This document shows positions 1 through 6,028 of a stretch of 11,269 nt of DNA, one piece after another. Positions within the stretch are counted from its first letter, which is position 1, and every line of letters begins with the position of its first letter. This DNA comes from DASQHY01 sp036390175 (GTDB lineage: Bacteria > Acidobacteriota > Terriglobia > Acidiferrales > UBA7541). The DNA is taken from the NCBI GenBank assembly GCA_036390175.1, contig DASWCG010000151.1, positions 1 to 11,269 on the forward strand. The letters are read 5' to 3'. Made by a program: the position numbers and the translations under genes. The notes under the pieces are model-generated. The model saw only the letters and a program-made list of their open reading frames with translations, was not told where the DNA came from and did not search any database.

Positions 1-105
1 AAACAAGGGGAGCCCGGCAGCGCGGTGCCGGGCGAGGGCTTCGCTCAGGCGATTGACTTCAAGGTTCCAGTTGGTGCGGTTGGCAAACTTGTGGTTCACA
101 GTTGA
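1..105 (+). CDS. 3' end of an upstream gene, product unknown (partial)
   Basis: Frame 1 is open from the first base and stops at TGA 103-105, giving 34 C-terminal residues that end in VPVGAVGKLVVHS. This frame looks more protein-like than the other two: frame 2 is rich in Arg/Leu/Ser and frame 3 stops by about base 51. The tail alone is too short to name a family. If real, it is a plus-strand gene lying about 230 bases before the ABC transporter operon, probably a separate transcription unit. It contains a GC-rich inverted repeat (12-33), so a non-coding reading is possible. Confidence 0.4.
   Translation, partial: KQGEPGSAVPGEGFAQAIDFKVPVGAVGKLVVHS
12..33. repeat. GC-rich inverted repeat (hairpin)
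   Basis: GCCCGGCA at 12-19 is the exact reverse complement of TGCCGGGC at 26-33, with a six-base loop. The stem is strong, but no T-run follows on either side, so it is not a normal intrinsic terminator. It falls inside the probable coding tail at 1-105 and may only reflect codon choice. Confidence 0.35.
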
Positions 106-184
106 CAGTCTATAGGTGAGAGTCGAGAGTTGAAAGCGCCGGTCGGCTCGGCAACCCAGCCGCCGGAGGGCCTGCAAGAACTCC

Positions 185-213
185 TTGCCTTTATGCGCGA
201 TTTTCTATATACC
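185..213 (+). promoter_or_regulatory. weak sigma70-like promoter candidate for the ABC operon
   Basis: TTGCCT at 185-190 (4 of 6 to TTGACA) is followed by 17 bases and TATACC at 208-213 (4 of 6 to TATAAT). An overlapping TATATA at 206-211 would give a 15-base spacer. It would leave a 5' leader of over 100 bases before the start codon at 335. The match is modest, and the true promoter may lie elsewhere in 106-330. Confidence 0.25.
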
Positions 214-317
214 GCGTGGAAGCAGATTGCGGCACACACCCGAATCCCAAGTGACACCGGAGGAGGTTACACCGGATTCTCAAACCCGAATTGTGGGAAA
301 TAATTCAAGCGTGATTC

Positions 318-326
318 AAAGGAGGG
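318..326 (+). promoter_or_regulatory. Shine-Dalgarno site fixing the start of the binding-protein gene
   Basis: AAAGGAGGG lies eight bases before the ATG at 335, close to the ideal anti-16S complement and spacing. It identifies 335 as the start, although the open frame extends 50 codons further upstream. The protein from 335 begins directly with a Tat signal peptide, which agrees. Confidence 0.85.
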
Positions 327-334
327 ATAAAGCC

Positions 335-1672
335 ATGGCGAGGAAAAATCGGGGCGGAATTTCTCGCAGAGATTTCGTCAAAGTCACCGGCGCTGGAGCA
401 CTGGCTGCCGGGCTCGGTCCGGCGTTTTTGTTTCCGGAATGGGCCCAGGCGCAGCAGAAAACGCTGAAGATTCTCCAATGGAGCCACTTCGTTCCCGCTT
501 GGGACACGTGGTTCAACGGGACTTTTACCAAGCAATGGGGGGAGAAGAACAATACCAACGTAATCGTTGACAACATCAACTTGGTTGACCTTCCAGCCAG
601 GGCAGCGTCTGAGGCGCAGGCCCAAAAAGGCCACGACCTGTTTATGTTTCTCTCGCCACCAGCGGCCTATGAGAAGCAGGCCTTGGACATGACCCACGTC
701 TACCAAGAGGTGGAGAAGAAGCATGGCAAGAAGATTGATCTGGCGCACAAGTCCACCTACAACCCCAAGACGAAAAAGTATTTCGCGTTTTCTGATGCCT
801 ACACCTGCGATCCGGGCAACTGGCATAAGGATTGGTGGACCGAGGCCGGCTATCCGAACGGGCCCGATACCTACGACGATCTGCGCGCCGGCGCCAAGAA
901 AATCCGCGACAAGACCGGCCATCCTTGCGGTCTAGGACTGGGGCAGGAACTCGATACCAGCATGGCCATGCGCGCTATATTGTGGTCGTTTGGAGGCGCG
1001 GAGCAGGACGAGCTCGGCAATGTGACCATCAATTCCAAAAACACCATCGAAGCGCTCAAGTTCATGAAGGCGCTGTACCAGGAGTCGGAAACGCCGGAGG
1101 TATTTACCTGGACGCCTCCGTCCAACAACCAGGCCATGCTCGCCGGCAGAGTTTCCTTCGTGATGAATGCCATTTCCATCACCCGCCAGTCGGAGAGAGA
1201 GCACTTGCCCATCGACGCCAAGATCATGATCAGTCCAGCGTTGAAAGGACCGGTGCGCCGGATTGCTGCCGAACACGTGATGAACTGCTACGTCGTCTGG
1301 AACTTTGCGGAAAACAAGGAAGGCGCGCAGCAATTCCTGATCGACTACATGGACAGCTTCCATGACGGTTTTGTCGCCGGACAGTTTTACAACTTCCCCT
1401 GTTTCCCCGCCACCGTGCCGAATCTGAAGGCTGAGATCTCCAACGATCCCAGGGCCAATCCCCCGGACAAATACAAAGTCCTGGGCAACGTGCTGGAGTG
1501 GGCCACCAACGTGGGCTATCCGGGATACGCCACCGCCGCCATTGACGAGTCCTTCAAGACTTGGGTCATCCCAACCATGTTCGCCAAAGTGGCGCGTGGC
1601 GACGAAACCCCGGAAAGCGCAGCCGCGGCAGCCGAGCAGGAGTACAAGCGCATCTTCGACAGATGGAAATAA
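335..1672 (+). CDS. ABC transporter substrate-binding protein, Tat-exported (family 1 type)
   Basis: 445-residue extracytoplasmic solute-binding protein that should capture a ligand and hand it to the two permeases encoded downstream. The N terminus is a Tat signal: SRRDFVK at residues 10-16 matches the twin-arginine motif, a hydrophobic stretch spans about 17-33, and AQA at 37-39 is a plausible signal peptidase I site. The mature chain begins KTLKILQWSHFVP, typical of the first strand of type-I/CUT1-like binding proteins. The length fits the family 1 group of sugar, glycerol-phosphate and polyol binders. There is no lipobox cysteine, so it is probably soluble in the periplasm rather than a lipoprotein. 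Tat export means folding before export. First gene of the operon, 12 bases before the ATPase. The ligand cannot be read from sequence; sugar, polyol or a decorated carbohydrate are family-based guesses. Confidence 0.9.
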   Translation: MARKNRGGISRRDFVKVTGAGALAAGLGPAFLFPEWAQAQQKTLKILQWSHFVPAWDTWFNGTFTKQWGEKNNTNVIVDNINLVDLPARAASEAQAQKGHDLFMFLSPPAAYEKQALDMTHVYQEVEKKHGKKIDLAHKSTYNPKTKKYFAFSDAYTCDPGNWHKDWWTEAGYPNGPDTYDDLRAGAKKIRDKTGHPCGLGLGQELDTSMAMRAILWSFGGAEQDELGNVTINSKNTIEALKFMKALYQESETPEVFTWTPPSNNQAMLAGRVSFVMNAISITRQSEREHLPIDAKIMISPALKGPVRRIAAEHVMNCYVVWNFAENKEGAQQFLIDYMDSFHDGFVAGQFYNFPCFPATVPNLKAEISNDPRANPPDKYKVLGNVLEWATNVGYPGYATAAIDESFKTWVIPTMFAKVARGDETPESAAAAAEQEYKRIFDRWK

Positions 1673-1684
1673 CACGGGGGCTCG

Positions 1685-2737
1685 ATGGCCGTCGTTGAAA
1701 CACGCGACCTGACCAAAGTATTCAAAGAAGGAGAACTCGGAGCGGTAAACAACGTGAACCTGGAAACTCGCGAAGGCGAGTTTCTGGTCTTCCTCGGGCC
1801 CTCGGGTTCCGGCAAAACCACTCTCCTGCGCATGATCGCCGGCCTGGAACAACCCACGGCCGGCGAAATTCTGATTGGCGGCCGGGTGGTGAACGACCTC
1901 AGCCCTCGGGAACGCCGGATTGCCATGGTGTTCCAAAGCTACGCTCTGTATCCCCATCTCTCCGTCTATAACAACATCGCGTTTCCCCTGAAAGCCCAAA
2001 ACGTAAAAAAAGAACTCCGCAAAGGTAAGGTGGAATGGGCGGCCTCGCTGCTCGGCATCAGCTCGCTGCTTCAGCGCAAGCCGCGGGAGCTTTCCGGTGG
2101 TGAGCGGCAAAGGGTCGCCCTGGCCCGGGCTATTGTCCGCGAGCCCTCGGTCTTCCTGTTGGACGAGCCTCTCTCCAACCTCGACGCCAAGCTCCGCCTT
2201 TCGGCACGCGAGGAGTTGGAGCGCTTTCACCGGCGTGTCGGCACCACCACCATCTACGTCACTCACGATCAGGTGGAAGCCATGGCCATGGGCGACCGCA
2301 TTGTGGTTCTGAATCAGGGCTGTGTTCGCCAGATTGGCACGCCCACGGAGGTCTATGACAATCCCGCGGACACCTTCGTCGCCACGTTCCTCGGGTCTCC
2401 GCCCATGAACTTGATTGAAAACGGCGATGTCATCGTCGGCTTCCGGCCGGAGCATTTCAGGCTTGCGCAAGCGGTCGGCGATGCTCAAAAAGTCGCTTTT
2501 AACTTCCGCGTGGAAAACGTGGAGTACCTGGGCGCAGAGTACATTCTTTCCGGATCTCTTGCGGACGGCCGCCTCGAGGGCAAGAAGGTGATCGCGCGGC
2601 TCCTTCTGGGGCACTCCATCGAAGCGGGAACCACATATCCATTCGCCGTGCCCGAACACCACTTGAAGTTCTTTGATCGCGCCACGGAGAAGCGGCTGGA
2701 GCCAAGGGTTGACGCGAGGGCTCTGTTGTGGCAGTGA
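1685..2737 (+). CDS. ABC transporter ATPase, UgpC/MalK type
   Basis: 350-residue cytoplasmic ATP-hydrolysing subunit that should dimerise and drive the two permeases encoded next. Motifs in order: Walker A GPSGSGKT at 38-45, Q-loop Gln84 in MVFQS, signature LSGGE at 136-140, Walker B VFLLDE at 156-161 and switch histidine His194 in VTHDQ. The stretch GTPTEVYDNPADTFVATFLG (218-237) is the usual linker of the UgpC/MalK group. After it comes a C-terminal TOBE-like domain (about 240-330, with VGFRPEHF). All catalytic residues are intact. The length is slightly below MalK (about 370) and close to UgpC. ATG 1685 is preceded by a G-run (1676-1680) as a weak ribosome site. The stop overlaps the first permease start. 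UgpC/MalK-type ATPases often serve several CUT1 importers, so this one need not be exclusive. Confidence 0.95.
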   Translation: MAVVETRDLTKVFKEGELGAVNNVNLETREGEFLVFLGPSGSGKTTLLRMIAGLEQPTAGEILIGGRVVNDLSPRERRIAMVFQSYALYPHLSVYNNIAFPLKAQNVKKELRKGKVEWAASLLGISSLLQRKPRELSGGERQRVALARAIVREPSVFLLDEPLSNLDAKLRLSAREELERFHRRVGTTTIYVTHDQVEAMAMGDRIVVLNQGCVRQIGTPTEVYDNPADTFVATFLGSPPMNLIENGDVIVGFRPEHFRLAQAVGDAQKVAFNFRVENVEYLGAEYILSGSLADGRLEGKKVIARLLLGHSIEAGTTYPFAVPEHHLKFFDRATEKRLEPRVDARALLWQ

Positions 2738-3642
2738 GCCGCGCCAAGGACAAGTCCGTCGGGGCGGCGCAAAGCCCCATGCTCGGCGCGGCTATGTTTG
2801 CCCCTGCGGCGCTTTACATTTTGCTCCTCATTGGCGCGCCGTTTGTGCTGGCCATCTTTTACGCCTTCAGCGATGCCCGCATCGGCAACACCGAACTCCA
2901 TTTTGCCGGGCTGGAAAACTTTCGCAGCATCCTGCAAAGCCCCAGTTTCCACAAAGCGGTGCAGAACTCGATTATTTTCACCATCGTCGCCCAGATCGTT
3001 GTCCTGGTCTGCTCCAACATCCTTTCCATTGCGCTGGAGAAACCCTTTCGCGGCCGCGGACTGGTGCGCTTCCTCATCCTGCTGCCCTGGGTGGCCCCGG
3101 TATCGCTGGGAACGATCGGCTGGAAGTGGATCCTGGATTCGATCTACAGCGTGATTACCTGGGTGCTGGTGTGGCTGCGAATCGTCAACCCGTACAACAC
3201 TCCCATGTGGCTGGGAGAACCGAAGCTGGCCATGGCATCGGTGATTCTGGTCCATTGCTGGCGTCTGATTCCGTTCTCCACCGTCATCCTGCTGGCCGGG
3301 CGGAGTGCTATGCCCAAAGAAATCCCGGAGGCGGCAGCCATTGACGGCGCGGGCTTCTGGCGCACGCTTTTCCAGATCAACCTGCCCATGATGACGCCCA
3401 TCCTCAGCGTTGCCGTGCTGTTCGGCACCATCTTCACTTTTACCGATATGACCGTGGTCTATATTCTGACCAACGGTGGGCCGTATGATTCCACGCAAAC
3501 CTTGCCCATGCTGGCTTTCACTCAGGGAATTCAGGCGAGCGACCTGGCGGCGGGCGCGGCCATCTCGGTTTTCCTCGTTCCGGTACTGGTTCTGATTGCC
3601 TATTTGATGCTTCGAGTGGCGCATCGCGCGGAGGTGTCGTGA
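2728..3642 (+). CDS. ABC transporter permease, MalF/UgpA type
   Basis: 304-residue inner-membrane permease, one half of the transport channel. Hydrophobic segments lie near 20-47, 80-104, 112-134, 168-190, 222-250 and 275-298, fitting six helices. The cytoplasmic coupling loop that docks on the ATPase is clear: EAAAIDGAGFWRTLFQINLP at 201-220, matching the EAA-x3-G-x9-I-x-LP pattern of binding-protein-dependent permeases. LTNGGPYDST near 247-256 is typical of the MalF/UgpA side. The start is GTG 2728, overlapping the ATPase stop by 10 bases. GTG 2734, with a 4-base GTGA overlap, is equally plausible and would remove two residues. Translational coupling to the ATPase is likely. It ends in a 4-base overlap with the next permease gene. 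Confidence 0.93.
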   Translation: MAVSRAKDKSVGAAQSPMLGAAMFAPAALYILLLIGAPFVLAIFYAFSDARIGNTELHFAGLENFRSILQSPSFHKAVQNSIIFTIVAQIVVLVCSNILSIALEKPFRGRGLVRFLILLPWVAPVSLGTIGWKWILDSIYSVITWVLVWLRIVNPYNTPMWLGEPKLAMASVILVHCWRLIPFSTVILLAGRSAMPKEIPEAAAIDGAGFWRTLFQINLPMMTPILSVAVLFGTIFTFTDMTVVYILTNGGPYDSTQTLPMLAFTQGIQASDLAAGAAISVFLVPVLVLIAYLMLRVAHRAEVS

Positions 3643-4847
3643 CGAACGCCCGGCAAGGGAAGAGACCGCTTGGCATCTCCCTGCTCGGCTTTCTGCTGCT
3701 CCTTGCAGCGGTCGCCCTTCTAGCGCGCACTGTTTTGTTGCACGCCGGGTGGATGGCCGGGGTGGGCCGGCTTCTTGCGGTGTTGATTTTTGCCGTGGTC
3801 GCGATGGGCCTGTGGAGGCTCAGGAATGGCTCGCGCATCTTTCTGTTTTTCTTGATTGCGCTGGACGCGCTGACCAGCCTGGTAGCGCTGCTGGTGTACG
3901 CGCTCCCCCAGTCGCAGCACCGGCTTGCCGTCGAGTTAATCGTCCAGTTTTGCATTGCCGCCATGTTGATCTGGTACCTGCAGAGACCCGAAGTTCGGCA
4001 CGCGTTTGGCGGTTTGAGCGCCTGGCCCAAGACCGTGCAGATGCTGGTGCTGACGATCTTTACCGTGCTGCTGGCCTTCCCGTTTTATTGGATGGGCATC
4101 GCCACGTTCAAGCAGAATATTGACCTCTACGCAACGGACAACAATCCTTTCACTTTCAACCTGCCGCCGACGCTGAACCATCTGCATTATCTGTTTGGCG
4201 AAACGCAGTTCGTTCGCTGGTTGGGCAATACCGCGCTGGTTGGAGTCATCGTCGTGGCCATCACGCTCCTTCTGGCCTTGCCGGCTGCTTACGCGCTGGC
4301 GCGGCTTACCGGGCGGTGGGGAGAGCGGCTGGGGATCGCTATTTTTCTCACCTACCTGGTCCCTCCGACTCTGCTGTTCATTCCGTTGTCGCGGGTGGTG
4401 GCCGTGCTGGGACTCCAGGACACCATCTGGTCGCTGGTGCTGGTGTATCCCAGCGTAACTGTGCCATTTTCCATCTGGCTGCTGATGGGTTTCTTCAAGT
4501 CCATTCCCAGAGAGCTGGAAGATGCGGCTATGGTGGATGGACTCACGCGCTTCGGTGCCTTCGTCAAGCTCGTGGTTCCTATTTCCCTGTCCGGCATTCT
4601 TACCGTGGTGATTTTCGCGTTTACGCTGGTGACTCAGGAATTTGTTTACGCTCTCACCTTCATCTCGCCTGAATCCAAACAGATGGTGGGTGTGGGTGTC
4701 CCCATCTTTTTGGTCCGCGGTGACGTGTATTACTGGGGAGCGCTGATGGCCGCCTGCTTGATTGCCAGCATTCCCATCGCCTTCCTCTATAACCTCTTCC
4801 TCGACCGCTTCATCGCCGGCTTCACCGTCGGCGCCGTCAAGGGCTGA
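3639..4847 (+). CDS. ABC transporter permease, MalG/UgpE type, with additional N-terminal membrane module
   Basis: 402-residue inner-membrane permease, the second half of the channel. The MalG-like part starts near residue 128. It holds about six helices, with the coupling loop at about 292-314 (ELEDAAMVDG, ending KLVVP). MalG/UgpE proteins are normally about 275-300 residues, so roughly 125 residues are additional at the N terminus. That part has four hydrophobic stretches (about 11-31, 41-60, 65-89, 96-115) and ends YLQRPEVRHAFGG (114-126). It resembles small stand-alone membrane proteins of unknown function with an AxGLWRLR and YLxRPEVRxAFG pattern; this likeness is from memory and I assign no family number. 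GTG 3639 overlaps the previous stop in GTGA, and no in-frame stop separates the two parts. Function of the extension is unknown; it could help assembly or sense membrane state. Confidence 0.9.
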   Translation: MTNARQGKRPLGISLLGFLLLLAAVALLARTVLLHAGWMAGVGRLLAVLIFAVVAMGLWRLRNGSRIFLFFLIALDALTSLVALLVYALPQSQHRLAVELIVQFCIAAMLIWYLQRPEVRHAFGGLSAWPKTVQMLVLTIFTVLLAFPFYWMGIATFKQNIDLYATDNNPFTFNLPPTLNHLHYLFGETQFVRWLGNTALVGVIVVAITLLLALPAAYALARLTGRWGERLGIAIFLTYLVPPTLLFIPLSRVVAVLGLQDTIWSLVLVYPSVTVPFSIWLLMGFFKSIPRELEDAAMVDGLTRFGAFVKLVVPISLSGILTVVIFAFTLVTQEFVYALTFISPESKQMVGVGVPIFLVRGDVYYWGALMAACLIASIPIAFLYNLFLDRFIAGFTVGAVKG

Positions 4848-4864
4848 CCGCAGGAGACAAGGTC

Positions 4865-5206
4865 ATGATCAAGCTTGTTTATTGCATCACGAAGAAGCCG
4901 GGCTTGTCGGATGAGGAGTTCTTTCATTACTGGGAAAAGGTCCACGGCCCGATCGGTGCCCGGATTCCTCGCCTGCGCCGATTGGTCCAGAGCCACCGCC
5001 TCTCCGTCCCCGGAGACAAGCACCGGCCTGACTACGACGGCATGGCGGAACTCTGGTTTGACGACGTGCAGGCCTTGCTAACGGCTCGCCAGTCGCCCGA
5101 ATGGAGAGCCTCGAATGAAGACGAAGCGAACTTCATAGACCACAGCAAAGTCGCTTACTTTGTCTCCGAGGAACACATTATCTCGGGCGGGGGCGGGCCA
5201 AGATAA
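4865..5206 (+). CDS. EthD-domain small protein
   Basis: 113-residue cytoplasmic protein of the EthD family, a dimeric alpha/beta-barrel ferredoxin-like fold. The family hallmark is present: KKPGLSDEEFFHYWEKVHGP at residues 10-29. The beta-strand MIKLVYCI precedes it and a second half with YDGMAELWFDD (57-67) follows. The length of about 100-115 is normal for a single domain. The family is named for a protein needed for ethyl tert-butyl ether degradation; most members have no proven reaction, and relatives of the fold include small monooxygenases and lactone-type isomerases. It follows the second permease by 17 bases with ribosome site CAGGAG (4851-4856), so it belongs to the importer operon. 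It may act on the imported compound, but that is inference from position only. Confidence 0.88.
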   Translation: MIKLVYCITKKPGLSDEEFFHYWEKVHGPIGARIPRLRRLVQSHRLSVPGDKHRPDYDGMAELWFDDVQALLTARQSPEWRASNEDEANFIDHSKVAYFVSEEHIISGGGGPR

Positions 5207-5232
5207 GTAGCAGTCAACGAAGGGGGAACGCC

Positions 5233-5267
5233 GAGCCGCAAAAAGGGAATAGTTTTTTCCAGGGCTC
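5233..5267. terminator. possible weak bidirectional terminator
   Basis: An imperfect hairpin can form between GAGCC (5233-5237) and GGCTC (5263-5267), with a second block A5 (5240-5244) against the T-run (5253-5258). It sits between the convergent EthD gene (+) and antitoxin gene (-), where a shared terminator is expected. Neither strand has a T-run directly after the GC stem, so the call is weak. Confidence 0.25.
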
Positions 5268-5287
5268 CGCCTTCTCCTTCTCGTCTC

Positions 5288-5317
5288 AAGAAATTTCTTG
5301 CCAAGCAGCTATTATTT
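5288..5317. repeat. 30-base direct repeat, left copy, overlapping the antitoxin stop
   Basis: This 30-base block matches 5662-5691 at 28 of 30 positions (mismatches at the 9th and 19th base). The antitoxin stop codon (5312-5314) lies within it. Its left end is part of a perfect 14-base palindrome, CAAGAAATTTCTTG (5287-5300), which is imperfect in the right copy. Identity ends abruptly beyond the block on both sides. Confidence 0.8.
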
Positions 5318-5623
5318 GGGCGCCGTCACCGTTTCGAGCGGTTGCACGTCGCGCTCCACCTTGGCGGCGATCTTGTCTTCGGCAACTTCCAGGTCGTACC
5401 GCGTCTGCAGATTCATCCAAAATGCAGGGCTATTTTTGAAATAACGCGCGAAGCGCAGCGCCGTGTCGGCAGTGATGCCGCGGCCCTCGTTCACGATATC
5501 GGCGATCCGCGTCACCGGGACGCGCAAATCCATCGCCATTCGGTTCATGCTCAGCCCCAGAGGGGCCATGAATTCCTCGCGAAGAATCTCTCCCGGATGC
5601 ACCGGCTTCAGTTTCTTTGCCAT
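5312..5623 (-). CDS. higA: HigA-type antitoxin (XRE/VapI-like), orphan
   Basis: 103-residue DNA-binding antitoxin. In HigBA modules HigA binds and neutralises the HigB mRNA interferase and represses its own promoter. Family hallmarks run the whole length: KPVHPGEILREEF (6-18), PLGLSMNRMAMDLRVPVTRI as helix-turn-helix (21-40), then GRGITADTALRFARYF (48-62) and SPAFWMNLQTRYDLEVA (65-81). The start is ATG 5623 because AGGAG (5629-5633) lies five bases upstream; the frame stays open 13 codons further, but those have no matching site. HigB is normally encoded directly upstream. Here the upstream side holds only a gene-free spacer and then glcF, and no toxin-like frame was found on either strand. 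It may be a solitary antitoxin, a relic, or a partner of a toxin elsewhere. It is bracketed by direct repeats. Confidence 0.88.
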   Translation of the reverse strand: MAKKLKPVHPGEILREEFMAPLGLSMNRMAMDLRVPVTRIADIVNEGRGITADTALRFARYFKNSPAFWMNLQTRYDLEVAEDKIAAKVERDVQPLETVTAPK

Positions 5624-5639
5624 CGAGTCTCCTAGTGGA

Positions 5640-5651
5640 GCATTATAATGC
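5640..5651 (-). promoter_or_regulatory. palindromic -10/operator of the antitoxin gene
   Basis: GCATTATAATGC is a perfect 12-base palindrome 16 bases before the antitoxin ATG. It contains TATAAT on both strands; on the minus strand the box is the complement of 5642-5647. Transcription would start near 5635, leaving about 12 leader bases with the AGGAG site. No good -35 is seen on the minus strand. HigA antitoxins are known to bind palindromes over their own promoters, so autoregulation here is a reasonable inference. Confidence 0.5.
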
Positions 5652-5661
5652 CTGTGTCCCA

Positions 5662-5691
5662 AAGAAATTCCTTGCCAAGTAGCTATTATTT
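5662..5691. repeat. 30-base direct repeat, right copy
   Basis: Second copy of the block at 5288-5317, with 28 of 30 bases identical in the same orientation and 374 bases away. The antitoxin gene and its promoter palindrome lie between the two copies. In this copy the block supplies the -35 hexamer and most of the spacer of a strong rightward promoter; the left copy has the -35 but no -10. Confidence 0.8.
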
Positions 5692-5700
5692 TGATATAAT
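5672..5700 (+). promoter_or_regulatory. strong sigma70-like promoter facing the gene-free region
   Basis: TTGCCA (5672-5677, 5 of 6 to consensus) is followed by exactly 17 bases and a perfect TATAAT (5695-5700), preceded by TGA that forms an extended -10 (TGNTATAAT). This is the best promoter match noticed in the window. Predicted start is near 5706-5707. It is divergent from the antitoxin gene and reads into about 420 bases with no convincing gene. Confidence 0.65.
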
Positions 5701-5731
5701 GCTTTTGAATTTAGTCGTCAACTTGCCCTTG

Positions 5732-5749
5732 CGTCCGCCGACCCGGACG
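5732..5749. repeat. short hairpin
   Basis: CGTCCG (5732-5737) is the exact reverse complement of CGGACG (5744-5749) with a six-base loop. It would form about 25 bases after the predicted transcription start of the rightward promoter. No T-run follows. Confidence 0.4.
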
Positions 5750-5821
5750 AAGGGCCCTCGGAACCGCCGCAGTCGCAGTCCTCGGCAGTCAGGAAGGTCA
5801 AAAAGAAACCGCGATGCCCGT

Positions 5822-5873
5822 AGGTCCCTTAGAGACAAACCACGGGAGACGTGTGTCTCCTCGCGAGGGACCT
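5822..5873. repeat. long imperfect hairpin with two alternative inner folds
   Basis: The outer stem AGGTCCCT (5822-5829) pairs perfectly with AGGGACCT (5866-5873). Inside, fold A pairs GAGACA (5832-5837) with TGTCTC (5854-5859) and CACG (5841-5844) with CGTG (5850-5853), for 18 pairs in all. Fold B instead pairs GGAGAC (5845-5850) with GTCTCC (5855-5860) around a GTGT loop. The two inner folds exclude each other. No T-run follows, so it is not a standard terminator. Confidence 0.5.
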
Positions 5874-5931
5874 TTCCGTCCGACTCCCGACATCTAACCT
5901 CCAGCGCCTATTCTTCGCTAAGTCTTTTAAC

Positions 5932-6022
5932 ATCAACACTTACGAAATTTGCATCCGCAAGTCCTGTAGCATCAACACTTACAAGAAAACTGCACTTGAA
6001 ACCCTTTAGAATCAACACTTAC
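5932..6022 (+). repeat. three-unit degenerate tandem repeat, period 39-40
   Basis: ATCAACACTTAC occurs exactly at 5932-5943, 5971-5982 and 6011-6022. Flanking bases are also related: a TTTTA/TGTAG/TTTAG-like block precedes each core, and an A-rich block with TGCA follows the first two. The 12-base core is invariant while the rest varies, so the core is probably the functional or most recent part. The inter-core distance is too short for CRISPR spacers. I recall similar units before poly-G runs in Acidobacteriota spacers, but cannot verify it here. Confidence 0.65.
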
Positions 6023-6028
6023 AAAAAA

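Larger units (their letters stand above)
106..334. other. intergenic leader of the ABC transporter operon
   Basis: This spacer holds degenerate strings around GTTGACAGT and GAGAGT (about 100-155), a low-complexity style common in spacers of soil bacteria. Open frame extends upstream of the substrate-binding gene to a TTG at 185, but residues encoded there look like noise. A weak promoter match lies at 185-213 and a clear ribosome binding site at 318-326. Confidence 0.5.

Noticed and set aside
185..334. Longer N terminus for the substrate-binding protein starting at TTG 185
   Set aside because: The additional 50 residues look random, no ribosome site precedes them, and a near-ideal site plus a Tat signal peptide mark ATG 335.
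932..2662. 576-codon open frame on the minus strand
   Set aside because: It lies opposite the binding-protein and ATPase genes, shows no family motifs, and is rich in Arg/His/Gly as expected for a GC-driven antisense frame.
5644..5649. TATAAT on the plus strand as a second rightward promoter
   Set aside because: No -35-like sequence lies 16-18 bases upstream; the box is explained by the palindrome's symmetry.
5932..6022. Short CRISPR-like array
   Set aside because: Only three units, a 12-base exact core, spacing of 39-40 bases and related rather than unique intervening sequence; no cas genes are present.
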